Origin: Myotis daubentonii
Taxonomy: Eukaryota; Chordata; Mammalia; Chiroptera; Vespertilionidae
DNA length: 64,000 bases
Direction of reading: 5' to 3'
Assembly (NCBI RefSeq): GCF_963259705.1
Contig: NC_081847.1
Coordinates: forward strand, 88,720,485 to 88,784,484
In this document: piece after piece, positions 1 to 10,264 of the stretch
How positions within the stretch are numbered: the stretch's first letter is position 1
Layout: each line of letters begins with the position of its first letter
Made by a program: the position numbers and the translations under genes
Notes under the pieces: model-generated
Seen by the model: only the letters and a program-made list of their open reading frames with translations
Database searches by the model: none
Told to the model about the DNA's origin: nothing

Positions 1-613
1 GGCTGGTAGCTGAACGCTAGCCTCCTGTTAGCATACGACACTATGCTAACATATATGCCTATTCTAACACTTTTCATTGTGGGAAAAGGTACTTTTCACA
101 GGAGAGGAACAAATCATTTTTTCCTCTAAAGCGAGACCGACAAAATTCAAAAGTAAACAAACCCATGTAATCCAAGTTCGGTTGGTTCTCAGTCTACTCC
201 AGGGCCTGGCACCACGCAGTCACCGCTGCTGTCAGAGAGCTGGCGCCGGAGCCCCGAGCAGCAAGCGCCCAGCTGCTCATCAGTCATGTCTGCACACTCC
301 ACGGAATCAAATGGCTCAGGAGGGTCCTTCCCCAGGAAGCACCAGGCCCCCTGGTTTGGAGTGTGGGATGCTTAGAGCAGTGTAAGCGCACACACCAGCC
401 ACCCCCTGAAGTCAGGCTGCTGCCTATGAAGTGGGCTTCTGCCAACAGAGGAGCCACTGTCTGACCCGCGTACCAGTCCTGTGATGGGGCGAAGCTGTCG
501 TTGCTGCCACTCGGGGACAGAAGGCTGGAGCCAGGGAACATCTGTCGACCGTGTCCTGATCCCAACACTGGGTTCCAGAGAGCTCCCTCCTGGGGATTAA
601 GGATGCTCTAGGC

Positions 614-832
614 CAGGGGTGGGCAAACTTTTTGACTCCAGGGCCACAATGGGTTCTTAAACTGGACCGGAGGGCCGGAACAAAAGCATGGATGGAGTGT
701 TTGTGTGAACTAATATAAATTCAAAGTAAACATCATTACATAAAAGGGTACGGTCTTTTTTTTTTTTTTTTTAGTTTTATTCATTTCAAATGGGCCGGAT
801 CCGGCCCGCGGGCCGTAGTTTGCCCACGGCTG
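614..832. mobile_element. Non-autonomous hAT MITE, family A (copy 1)
   Basis: The element begins CAGGGGTGGGCAAACTTTTT and ends with the complementary AGTTTGCCCACGGCTG, so it has short terminal inverted repeats. The flanks CTCTAGGC and CTCTAGAG form an imperfect 8-bp target duplication, as hAT transposases make. It contains a T-run near its middle and no coding capacity. A near-identical copy lies at 54248-54465, which shows it is a dispersed family. Confidence 0.85.
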
Positions 833-1925
833 CTCTAGAGTCTAGTCTGTCTGGGGCCTGCAGGGTGGGGCACTGCTGGAACTCCCTTTTCCTTTTAACT
901 CTCATTTCAAAGCAGGACATCAATCCCAGCACACACACTGCTGCTGACATGCGCTGGGTTTAGATGAATACACTTTCAATGGCATTCCATGTCCGACTTC
1001 TGCCCACCCTGCCTGCCTTAGTGCTCCTGCCTTGTTGCCCACCACTGCCCAACCTGCAGCTTGCCAGGCCGAGCAAAATCCCGATGTGAAAGCCCACACC
1101 CCTTTCACCAGAACGCCTGGCCTCCCACAGTGCCGGCTGGCTGGCTCCCTATGGCAGGCTGGCCTCCGGGGTATCTTTTTCTACTTTGAGTCACTGTGGG
1201 CTCAGGAAGCGCAAACCACTTTTGCTTTCAGACCAAGCCAAATACTCACAAGGTGTATCTGTTACAAAACGACTGACTTTGCTAGAACGCAAGGTCCTTG
1301 AAGGGGCATCCAGCAGAGAGCTGCCCGGAGCAGACTCCCAAGTGCTTGTCAGGTTAATTCCCCAAACCAAACAGAATATGGAGATGAGTCCCAATATTTC
1401 CCCTCCATGAATCTAAGGAATTATTCACTGCAGCTCCAGGAGGTTCCTGTAAATGCTGAAAACCACCACCTAAATTCAAGGGACCATCGCAAACCACTGC
1501 TCCGCTAAGATAACGCTCTGTCAACAGATTCAACAGGTGACAGCTGCTGGGGAGGGGGCGAGCCTCTCACGAAGGCACCGCGAAGACCATCCCCTTAACA
1601 GGAGCTCTGACCAAGGAACCTGGACAGAAGTTCAAATACTGGGCCCCTATGAACTGAAGCCATTAAGTAATCCTTTGATTTATTTTTTTTACAAAAATAT
1701 TAAGGACAAAAATCACTATTTGTGAAAATCTCCTAGGACAGTAGTAAACCCAGATGATACACATACATAACGGAGACGCATGAGGCTCGATCTGTCGTGT
1801 CTGCCGCGGCTGTTTTGGGGAGTATGGTCTGAACTCCACATTCTGATCCAAGTGAGCCGTGAGACAACAGCTTCTATGAAATGGAACACACTCCCATGAC
1901 TACCGTTTATACACATGCATGCCTT
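833..1925. other. Intronic stretch, nothing recognised
   Basis: Ordinary mixed-composition sequence. The short reading frames here have no recognisable domains or splice sites worth reporting. Confidence 0.5.
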
Positions 1926-1942
1926 TTCTTTTTGTTTTTCTT

Positions 1943-2149
1943 TATATATATTATTGATTTCAGAGAGGAAGGGGGAGGACAGAAAAGAAACATCAATGAT
2001 GAGAGAAAATCATTGACTGGCTGCCTCCTGCACGCCCCCTACTGGAGATCGAGCCCGCAACCCGGGCATGTGCCCTTGACCGGAATCGAACCCGGGACCC
2101 TTTGGTCCACAGGCCGACGCTCTATCCGCTGAGCCAAACCAGCCAGGGC
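1943..2149 (-). mobile_element. Ves SINE
   Basis: On the minus strand it reads as a tRNA-like head (GGTTTGGCTCAGCGGATAGA, then a B-box GGTTCGATTC), a middle region and a TC-rich, A-rich 3' end. It is flanked by a 17-bp perfect duplication (1926-1942 and 2150-2166, a T-rich sequence), the mark of L1-driven insertion. Confidence 0.95.
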
Positions 2150-2166
2150 TTCTTTTTGTTTTTCTT

Positions 2167-4560
2167 AACAAGAGTTCATTTTTCAAAGTGGGCAAAGTTG
2201 GATGTGAAAACCTTAAGTTTTCAGTTTGCTTTTTTTTGGTTTGTTTACAGTCCATTTCTTGGGGCCAAGCGAATTTTTTTAAAAGTATTCAGAAACAGAC
2301 GCTACTGTAGCTGCGTGTTCAAACACCCACGTGGACATCGTCCTCTGGACTTACACATTCATGCCTACAAGCCTGCAGTGGGCGAACAGAGCGGGTGGCA
2401 GGGCGCCGGTCATCACCCTTTCCCAGCACCTGCAGGCGCACAGGGAGCCCTCCCCAGGGAGGGCCCGGAGGCTCGCTCACGCGGTGAATGGAGTGTCACC
2501 TCGCACGGCCCACACGGCACTTGTATCTTCAGCGGCTCTTCACATCTATGGATTCCCAGTGCTCGTGCATGCAGTGAGGAAGCCGGCCGAGGCCGTCACA
2601 TGTGTGAACACGCGCGTGGACACGTCCGCAGGGCTCCGCTGAGCCATTACTGCACGCGCTCTTTTCAACTGATATGACTAAGGGAGGGTAGTTTTCTAAA
2701 GGAAACTTGTTCTTCTAACCAAAGGGCGCACAGGTTTCAATAATGATTTACTGCCCACTCCAGTCCCGGTTGGAAAAATGGGCTCTGTTTACACTGAGAG
2801 ATACCTGGGCTAGGATATCTGGGTCATGAGCCGTATCTGACCCTGATTTATAAACAACCTGGGCACATGCTATGGCAACAGTGTCTCCTGCGGGGAGAGC
2901 CTGGCCCCTCACTCTCACTGAGAGCCTGGGGAGCTGCCTCCGCTCAGCTGTGCGACCTGCCAGGTGAGGGGTGTCCGGCCTGGAGCCCCTGAAAGGGCCC
3001 TTCTTTCAAGAATCACAACCTTCTTATATGTACACAGCTCTTTCTTGTTTTAAGTCTTTGTTTTAAAGGTCTTGAAGTTAACCTCACAAAAACTTTGTGA
3101 GAATGCAGTGAGATTCCTTACAGGTGAAGAGCAAATGCAGGGATCTTTACAAAGAGGATGGACTTGCTGGGGGCCTGCCTAGAGGTCAGGAAAGGGGCCA
3201 GGAAGAGAATGTGGACACCCCAGGCTCAAACAGGACTCTCTCCCCAGCACCTCTCATTGGTGGGGGATACACTGAACCGACAGCCAAAGCAAAACTTATT
3301 TGGTTACCCTCTACGCTGGCTTTCAAACTGCCTTCCACGTTTTCTCAGCACTTAAATGGCAGCGTCATTCCAGCCCCAGGATGCCAAAATAATCTCGGAT
3401 CAGTTCCCGAGGAGAAAAATGTGTCACAGTTTTCCGTCCCCTGTGCTCCTCCAGGGAAATACGCCATCACGAGGAGACGCTGGCCATCGGGAGAAAAGCA
3501 GCCGGAGGAGAACAGGGAGCACCCCTGTTCCGGGTGCGCCCTCTGTGTGACTCAGAACATGTGCAGTTCTGGAGGCTTCCTCTTCACGTCACCTATGGCA
3601 TCTCTCACTATCGCGTCCAATGACCCTATCACATAACATGCGGATGCCATGATGCGCCTAGTGACTGAAGAATTCATTCAGGCAGATCTTTATTCCAGTC
3701 CAGTTTTGTTTTCTACATAATTTCAGGGACCATTATAGACTCAGAAAGCAAACTGGACATAATTCAGGAAATGGAAATAGTGTGGACTGGATTCAAAAGG
3801 TAAACAAAATTTTATTTTAAAGCAATAATTTACCACCAAAATCCGCATGTAACCTTTCCACCAAGTGATTTTCCACTGCACTGCCATTTCGAGTTAGCTC
3901 ATATGACTAATAAGACCCAACTAGGCCACATCCTCCGGCCCACGTGGTAAAATTCGAACTCGTCTAAAAAAGCAACGGCTACCTACACGGCAGAGATGAA
4001 ATCATTGAAGAAGTGAGGGCTTTCAGTGCATTACCTATAAGAACAGCTTAAATAAGTGAGGTTTCAAAGCAACTCAGGGTTTGTTTTTGTTGTTTGTTTT
4101 TGTTTTTATTCTATTTTAGGCCTTGGAATGTCCACAGAAAAAGGCAGAGGAGTAAGGGACAGAGGGACCCAGCTTTCCCATCATGAGCTTGGGTCTCCAA
4201 AAAGGGGAAGCCCATAAGTTGTGGGCCGATGGTGGTTTCCATCAAGGGCATGCCAAGCACTTGGAATCTGAAAGGAGGCCGCGCCAGCGTATTAGCTGGA
4301 ACCCTAGGGCATGAGATTTTGGTGACTTCCTGGGCACAGCCAGAATTAACTCCAAGTATTTCTAGAACGACCAGAGGCGATAGGGCGAGTCAGCAAACAG
4401 TGCTCCTTTGGTCACAGACAGAGGAAGTGGGGTAATTTTGAGTCCCATTATATAAACATTCATATATGCAGAATATTCTGCCCATAACACTACCTGGATG
4501 TTTAGACGAAGGCGTTAAAAAAAAGAAAGAAAAAAAAGAAAAGAGCCCTTTCCTGTGCTC
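2167..4560. other. Intronic stretch, nothing recognised
   Basis: No coding exon, RNA gene or clear repeat was seen. The 191- and 170-residue open frames starting at 2102 and 3124 lack any family similarity I can recognise. The first begins inside the Ves SINE. Confidence 0.5.
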
Positions 4561-4569
4561 GCTAGCGAG

Positions 4570-5115
4570 AGGATGCACTTCGGAGGTTATGTGTGCCCTG
4601 CTTCAAAGCAACGGCACTGTTCGCCGTTATCAAGGCAGCATTTAAAAATAACCGGCCGGGTACAAAAGAACTTCAGAGGAAACAGGAGCGAAGCCATCCG
4701 TCTCCCTTCGGGTCTGGCCCTGAACGCACCAGACGCTAGCTGCATTGCTCCACGACATTGTTATCCTTATCAAACAATGCAAACAATTTTAATGAGCTTA
4801 TCTGCTGGAACATATTGCCAGAGATGCTCATGTCAGAACGATGCCAACCGCCCAGGCCGACTCATTCATCAAAGGGCTCCCGATGCAATGACCAAGATCA
4901 GCCCCATCCTCAAATCAGACCTCAGCACAACACCGGGAACTACCTTCCCACCGACCATCCGACCGTCCTCTGTATAAAAGGGTGGGCTCTCCCACCCCGG
5001 CGGAGGCCGCCAACTCCCGAGAAAATGCACCCAGGTCCCTGGCAGCCCAGTCTCTTTCTAATAAACCTTGGGTTCTAGGAAGACAATTTTGGTGAATGCC
5101 TGACACCGTGACCTC
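4570..5115 (+). mobile_element. Candidate LTR-like element (promoter plus polyA layout)
   Basis: On the plus strand a TATA box (TATAAAAG, 4973-4980) is followed 87 bp later by a polyadenylation signal (AATAAA, 5060-5065) and a GT-rich stretch (TTTTGGTG). That spacing is the U3-R-U5 layout of gammaretrovirus-like (class I) LTRs. I could not find TG...CA ends or a target duplication, so the ends are guesses. An unrelated TATA promoter is the alternative. No viral genes are present. Confidence 0.38.
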
Positions 5116-5658
5116 TGCTGTCAATCCCTGCGCCAATCAGCGAGCAGAATTCTTACAAAGCTCCATCAATCTGGCGGCTTCACCCCACAGGCTGCAGCTC
5201 CATCGAGAGGATTCCATCTTTCCTGCACGCGCACCGCACCGCGGCGAGGCGAGGCGAGGCGAGCGCGAGCGTCCTCCTCGCCACCCTCCCGTCCCCGCCT
5301 GTAGGCACAGCCCACCTAATGGCTCCTCTAGAAGCTAAAAGGGAAGGAGGAGAGGAAGTGCTGCAGCCCGTCTCCCTGCGGAGAGGGGGGCAACCTGCTT
5401 GCATCGGGTCTACGTGGAAGGAAGGCGCTGGGGGGAGACCCCTCGCAGGCGGCAAACCTATTCACAAAATGCATTCCAGCTGCGCCCGGGAAGCCTCCAT
5501 GCATCCCCCACATGACACATGGACACGGGCAGCGAGGATCGCAGCCCTTTACACCCGCAGCGCAGCCCGCAGCCGCCGGCCGGGTCCACTCCATTACATA
5601 ACGGGCGGCTTCCGCGCCCAGGTCCCCGCCGCGCCCGCCGCGCCGGGCCGGATCGTAC

Positions 5659-5777
5659 CTGTAGGAGCGCTCCCCGCGCACCGTGTGCTTCCGGAAAGGA
5701 ATGATGGTCCCGTTATCCTGGATGATGTCGTTGTTGTTCTCGCCATTGGGGGACAGGGTCTGGGTCGGACCAGGCAT
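5659..5777 (-). CDS. MAPRE2: MAPRE2 (EB2) first coding exon, long isoform
   Basis: MAPRE2 encodes end-binding protein 2, which binds growing microtubule plus ends through a calponin-homology domain and recruits partners through a C-terminal coiled coil. This exon encodes only the 39-residue N-terminal extension before that domain. It begins MPGPTQTLSPNGENNND and ends HTVRGERSY, which I recognise as the vertebrate EB2 N-terminus. The ATG is 5777-5775; the in-frame GTG two codons upstream is not needed. The exon stops after TAC-AG at 5659, followed by the donor GTACGA. The two leftover bases plus the next exon would give Ser, as in the known SYS sequence, so the splice phase fits. Residues 22-24 read N-G-T with a single Asn, where I remember two in human. 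The later exons lie off the left edge. Confidence 0.94.
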
Positions 5778-5958
5778 TGGCACGGCCCCGAGGAGGGATC
5801 AAACCGCTGGGGCTGCTGGTGAGGAGGTGGCTGCTCTTCCCGCTCCCGCGCCCTCCGCAGACCTCGCCGCCGCCGCCCGCTCGCTCCCCACGCAGCTCCC
5901 TGCTCGCTGCTCTGGCTCCCGCCCCGCCCCGCCCTCCCGCGCCCCGCCCTCCCGGTGC

Positions 5959-6018
5959 TGACGTCAGAGCGCTGGCAGCAGCAGCGGGTCACGTGGGCCG
6001 GCCCGTCACCATAGCAAC
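5959..6018 (-). promoter_or_regulatory. MAPRE2: MAPRE2 promoter motif cluster: CRE, E-box, RFX X-box
   Basis: Three well-formed sites lie 180-240 bp upstream of the ATG. They are a full palindromic CRE (TGACGTCA, 5959-5966), an E-box (CACGTG, 5990-5995) and GTCACCATAGCAAC (6005-6018), which matches the RFX X-box consensus GTNRCC-NN-RGYAAC at every fixed position. No TATA box is seen, as usual for CpG-island promoters. Binding is inferred from sequence only. Confidence 0.65.
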
Positions 6019-6082
6019 CCGCTAACTCATCACCTCGCCCCGCACTCGCGCTGGGCCGCGGGGCGACCACGCCGGCAGCTCC

Positions 6083-6160
6083 GGGCGGGCGGGCGGGCGG
6101 GCACCGGGCGGGCCCACATCTGGCGCGTAAACATCTGGCGCGTAAACATCTGGCGCGTAA
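6083..6160. repeat. GGGC run and 15-bp triplication in the CpG island
   Basis: Five GGGC units lie at 6083-6102. Three exact tandem copies of ACATCTGGCGCGTAA follow at 6116-6130, 6131-6145 and 6146-6160. The copies are identical, so the duplication is young or constrained. Confidence 0.95.
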
Positions 6161-6796
6161 AGCCCGGGCCGCCACCGGCCCCCCTCGCCGACGCGCCGGG
6201 TCTCAAACCCGGCTCTTCCTCTAACCATTTCCTTTCCGACCCGCGCTCCCACCGCAGCTGTGTACACAAAAGAGCGGTTCAGGAGGAGGGGGGGGGGCCT
6301 TTAACTCCTTCCACACCAGGCGCTTATGCCATTAAAGCTAAACTCGGCCTGGTTTCAGGGAAACAAGACCCCTGGCGGCCTGCTTCTGGGAAAGGTATCG
6401 GACTAAGGGTTTAGGATGTCCAGCTTTCTCCGCCCGCCCCCTCCCCCTTCTCCAAGCAGAAGCAACCTCCTCCCCCATTAGCCCCCAAGCTGAACACCAA
6501 AGGGGAAGCTGTATTGCCTTCTAATCAATGTAATCTTTAAAGACTGCAAATTAAGAGACTTTCTGCACAAAAGAACCCCCAAAGAGGGCTTGTGAAAAAG
6601 ATATCCACCATTTTAGAACATCATAGTTACCCAAGACCCCCTCATTCAAATTCTTATACTGCCTTATGCTGCAGAAAACGAACTCCTTGCCGTTTATTTC
6701 ACTTCCATTGGAATTCAGCAAACACCCAATTTAGTACCTGGGAGCTCTCAGCATTCAAGCTACTCCATATCATTGTCATGTAGTTTTCAAATACAC
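6161..6796. other. Upstream flank, nothing recognised
   Basis: The CpG island fades out near 6290. No repeat or exon was recognised after it. Confidence 0.5.
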
Positions 6797-6905
6797 TGGC
6801 TATGAGACGGGTACTGTTATCATTAAAGATGAGTAAACTAGTGAGATTAAGTAACCTGCTCAAGGTCAGGCAGCCAGAAAGTAATGAACTGGAACTTCAA
6901 AATGA
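6797..6905 (-). repeat. MIR SINE fragment
   Basis: The core reads like the reverse complement of MIR: GATGAGTAAACTAGTGAGAT, then AAGTAACCTGCTCAAGGTCA. It is old and diverged, and the ends are approximate. Confidence 0.65.
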
Positions 6906-8697
6906 CATGCTTCTTGTCAGTGTGATTGGACAGTCGTGATCTATATTTAATGTGAGCTCATAAATGTCATAGATCAAGGAAAGAATCAAGTCCTTTACGT
7001 ACACTCTCAACATGACCACTGTGAGATTTGCTATTGCTGTGCGAAGTCTATGGATTCCGTTATAAACTCTGGCCAGGCCCCAGGTGTGTCCAGTGCTCTC
7101 CTCCAGGGAGGAGAAGAGACTTTGGAGGATTCTCTGTTTATCTAAAGTGGTCTCTGACCTCGAGTGGGGTGGAAAAGGGGGAAGAATTGGTGTGTAAAAG
7201 GCAGCATAAATATATATAGCAGAAAGTACTAGCGTACTAGGCTATATGGTCACATCACTGCATGGATCAGCAGCTTTATCATTTTGTGATACAGATGTTA
7301 AAGACAAGTAAAAACTTTGTCATTCCTGACGATTCTCCAGCATATCTCCCTGGTAATAAGTTATTTCTGGCATCAAGCAACTAGAATTAGAATCAAATGG
7401 CTTACAGCCCAGATGGCAATGATATTCTCAAACAAAAGGGCACCCCCCCCCATTGTATATTCTCCTTTCGGGCTACATTTTAATAATTATATTTTATGCT
7501 TCTCCAGTGAATTCACAGTATACAAGTTGATGTCTTCATATCTTAGCTTACATGAGATTTTTTTTCTTATGAAGATCCAATTCTCACCTAAGACTTACAA
7601 GGCACAGAGACATATCTAAGTCAAAGAGATACACACCAGGCCTCACATTGCACAAGGAGCTATAAGGGGCTTGAGAGTGCAGTCATCGCTACAGAGACCC
7701 GCTTCCTCTTACTGTTTTTGTTATTAGACCCACAGTTGTCAATTTCCCTCCTAAGTTGGTTCTTTTTCACAAAAGCTTCCCTTTTCTGTGGGGACAGTGT
7801 GAAGCTGAAAGACACAGTGTACAAATGAAGTATTTAATGTCTTCGGAGCACACCCTCTCATTCTGTGTTCTGTATCACAGCGTACGTTTCCATGACCCCA
7901 TAGCTAAGTGATAGGTTAGGCATCGCTGATGGTATCGTAGGGACTAAATGTGTCGGAATGTGGACGCGTGGCTCCTTGATTACACCGACTAATTCTGTGG
8001 AGCGAGCACCCCACTGCTTCCAGGCTGCTTGTGAAGGAGAAGGCCACGGCCCAGGATCCGAGTTGATGGACTAGGAGGGGAAGGGTAGTGAGTCGGGTGA
8101 GGGAGGTGTCCCAGGCCCCTTGCACCTCTTCCGCTGGAACTGCTCTGAGCCACATCGCTCTAAGGGACCCAGAGGGCTCCAGAGGCCAGCGACCACCCTC
8201 CAAGATGCAGGGGGAACAGGAGTAATCATCTGAAAATACTAGACAGGTGTGTTTTCCCTTCTCGCGTCAAAAATCAGGCGATCTGGCAGCCATTCGCCAG
8301 GTCAGCCCTAGGGGGAAGGGGAGGGCAAATTCCATGTTGGGAGGGAGGATGCTGGGATACAGGGAGAGTGCAGGAGAGGCAGGGGCAGGAAGGGCAGCGT
8401 CTCCCCTTTCTAATCCCAACTGAGCGCAGGAAGAAGGGGATGAAAGTAAGAGAAAGCGGGATCTCCCACCGTCAAGTCCCTGAAGGGAGACTTAGCAGAG
8501 AGGTAGCGGTTTTGTTCTCAGCCCAAGAGACTTCTTTTGTCTCATTTCCCATCTGAGACTCCAGGAAAAGACCCCCTTAAAGTGCATCTCCCTAGCACCT
8601 CCTCCCCACACAGGGGCAGCCCCAGGACAGTAACCAGCGGCTTGGTAAGTGGGGCAGAGGAGCTAGGAAGAGGCAAGGGGGGGTCTCCAAGACAAAA
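6906..8697. other. Intergenic stretch, nothing recognised
   Basis: AT-rich to mixed sequence with short homopolymers (for example a C-run at 7442-7451). No convincing exon or repeat. Confidence 0.5.
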
Positions 8698-8699
8698 TA

Positions 8700-8980
8700 C
8701 AGTGGGGCCTTGACTTACGAGTTTAATTCGTTTCGTGACCGAGCTCATAACTCAAATTACTCGTATGTCAAATCAATTTTCACCATTACAATGAATTGAA
8801 TGCTGGGCTGAGGTTGTGGCATTCACTGTGACGTTCGCTGCGCCAACTAGCGGTGGGGTATCTGAAGCTGGCTCGTAACCCGAATTTTAGCTCGCAACTC
8901 AAAGCAAAAAGTCAGCGGAGAGAGGGCTTATATCTCGAAAAACTTGTTAGTCGGGACACTCTTAAGTCGAGGCCCCACTG
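8700..8980. mobile_element. Tc1/mariner-type MITE with TA duplication
   Basis: It begins CAGTGGGGCCTTGACTTACG and ends with the near-complement CTTAAGTCGAGGCCCCACTG. It is flanked on both sides by TA (8698-8699 and 8981-8982). About 24 bp of terminal inverted repeat are visible with two or three mismatches. It is 281 bp long with no transposase frame, so it is non-autonomous. TA duplications are characteristic of the Tc1/mariner superfamily. Confidence 0.85.
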
Positions 8981-9255
8981 TATTCACCCAAGAGATGGAG
9001 CTAGCTACCCAAAGATAGTGTCAACTGGCAGAGGTACTAAAACTGTGACCTGGTGGGCTTGAAACCTGTTCTGTCTCCCCACCCTCAGCGGGTGAGCAGA
9101 GTCGCACAGGTTAGCGTAGAAGAAAAGAACGAACCTAAAATGCCCGTGTCCCTGACTGCGGGTTCAGGCTGTGCCCTGTGTGCGCAGGTGCAGCCATAAT
9201 AAGGTGCATGCAGACCACATGCGGCACCTCCCACTGCCCGTGGAGAAATGAGCAA

Positions 9256-9450
9256 AGTGGGGGCTCTGGAGGCAGGCGGCCCTGGGTCCCCAACTTGACT
9301 TCAGCAAGTTAGTTTGCATCTAAGATGTAGATTCCTCGTCTAGAAAGTCTGTGTAATAATGCTGGTTGCCTAGGGTTGCTGTGAAGATGAGATTCCATAA
9401 TATATCTCACCAGCTAACGCAGTGCCTGGCATACGGCCAATGCTCTTCAG
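9256..9450 (+). repeat. MIR SINE fragment
   Basis: The forward MIR order can be followed: a head near GGGGGCTCTGGAGGCAGGC, a middle near AGCAAGTTAGTTTGCATC, and an end near CAGTGCCTGGCATACGGCC. Diverged and ancient. Confidence 0.75.
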
Positions 9451-9752
9451 CGCGATGTGCTATTTTTCAGCAGGATGCTGGGTGTATCCTAAAACGTCCC
9501 TTCTTGCACTTGACACCTGTAACTGGACTTTGTGTGTACCAGAAGCTGGCAAAAAGGAGTCCAGCCCCCGGCTCCGTCCTTGAGGAACTCGGTGTCTGTC
9601 AAGATGAAATACTGGCAATCATGATACAATATAATGCTGTAATATTGGGGCTCCAGAGGGTGATATGGGACCATGGAAGGTGAGCACCTAATTCAGAATG
9701 GAAATTGGCAAGTAGGTCTGGCAAAGTTACCCCACAGAGCTATCACCTAAGA

Positions 9753-9964
9753 CAGCGGTTCTCAACCTGTGGGTCTCGACCCCTTTGGTGGTCGAACGAC
9801 CCTTTCACAGGGGTCGCCTAAGACCATCCTGCATATCAGATATTTACATTACGATTCATAACAGTAGCAACATTACAGTTATGAAGTAGCAACGAAAATA
9901 TTTTTATAGTTGGGTCACAACATGAGGAACTGTATTTAAAGGGCCAGAAGGTTGAGAACCACTG
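9753..9964 (+). mobile_element. SPIN-like hAT MITE (copy 1)
   Basis: The ends CAGCGGTTCTCAACCTGTGG and AAGGTTGAGAACCACTG are those of SPIN (Space Invader) hAT transposons, known for patchy horizontal transfer among tetrapods. The 8-bp duplications ACCTAAGA and ACCTAAGC differ at one base. The element is 212 bp and non-coding, an internally deleted derivative related to those at 17440-17662 and 37706-38020. Confidence 0.93.
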
Positions 9965-10019
9965 ACCTAAGCCTCAGATGAATAATAATGATGACATTTT
10001 TTGTTCGCTTCTTCTGTAC

Positions 10020-10260
10020 CAGACAGAACGTGAGATTCCTTAAGGCAGGGACTTCAACGGTTCTGTTCACTGCTCTATCTGCAGTTCCTAGTAGGCCACG
10101 AGTGAATATGTAATTCACTCATTTATTCAACAAACACCTGATTTGATTCTCAAAACAACCCCCACGATAAAATTGAGGCTCTAAAAGGAGAAGTAACTTG
10201 TTCAGGTTGGATGGTTTTCTCAGCCCCAAAGCTCACACGCCTACCCATTAGGCAGCACGG
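10020..10260. repeat. L2-like and MIR fragments
   Basis: 10020-10140 resembles an L2 3' end (AGGCAGGGACTTCAACGG, then ATTCACTCATTTATTCAACA). 10150-10260 resembles reverse MIR (AAATTGAGGCTCTAAAAGG, then AGTAACTTGTTCAGG). Both are old and their edges approximate. Confidence 0.55.
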
Positions 10261-10264
10261 TCAC

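Larger units (their letters stand above)
1..5658 (-). other. MAPRE2: MAPRE2 intron 1, 5' part (inferred)
   Basis: This is inferred from the minus-strand splice donor at 5658/5657 that ends MAPRE2 coding exon 1. The intron runs leftward off the window. No further MAPRE2 exon is recognisable in it. Bases 1-613 hold no repeat or gene that I can identify. Confidence 0.8.
5200..6290. promoter_or_regulatory. MAPRE2: CpG island 1: MAPRE2 long-isoform promoter
   Basis: Dense CpG and repeated GC boxes (CCCCGCCCC) surround MAPRE2 coding exon 1, in contrast to the AT-richer flanks. The island spans the start of the intron, the exon, the likely 5' UTR (about 5778-5950) and the upstream promoter. It also holds a GGGC tandem run (6083-6102) and a 15-bp triplication (6116-6160). 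Confidence 0.88.

Noticed and set aside
2010..2255. Frames resembling conserved peptides (WFGSADRASACGPKGPGFDS type)
   Set aside because: This peptide recurs at several loci because it is the translated head of the Ves SINE, not a protein family.
6116..6160. CRISPR-like short repeats
   Set aside because: Three direct 15-bp copies without spacers in a mammalian promoter; an ordinary tandem duplication.
5594..6175. 193-residue minus-strand frame over the MAPRE2 exon
   Set aside because: It is in a different frame from MAPRE2, runs through the 5' UTR and promoter and includes the tandem repeat (repeated LRARC). The MAPRE2 frame has clear family identity.
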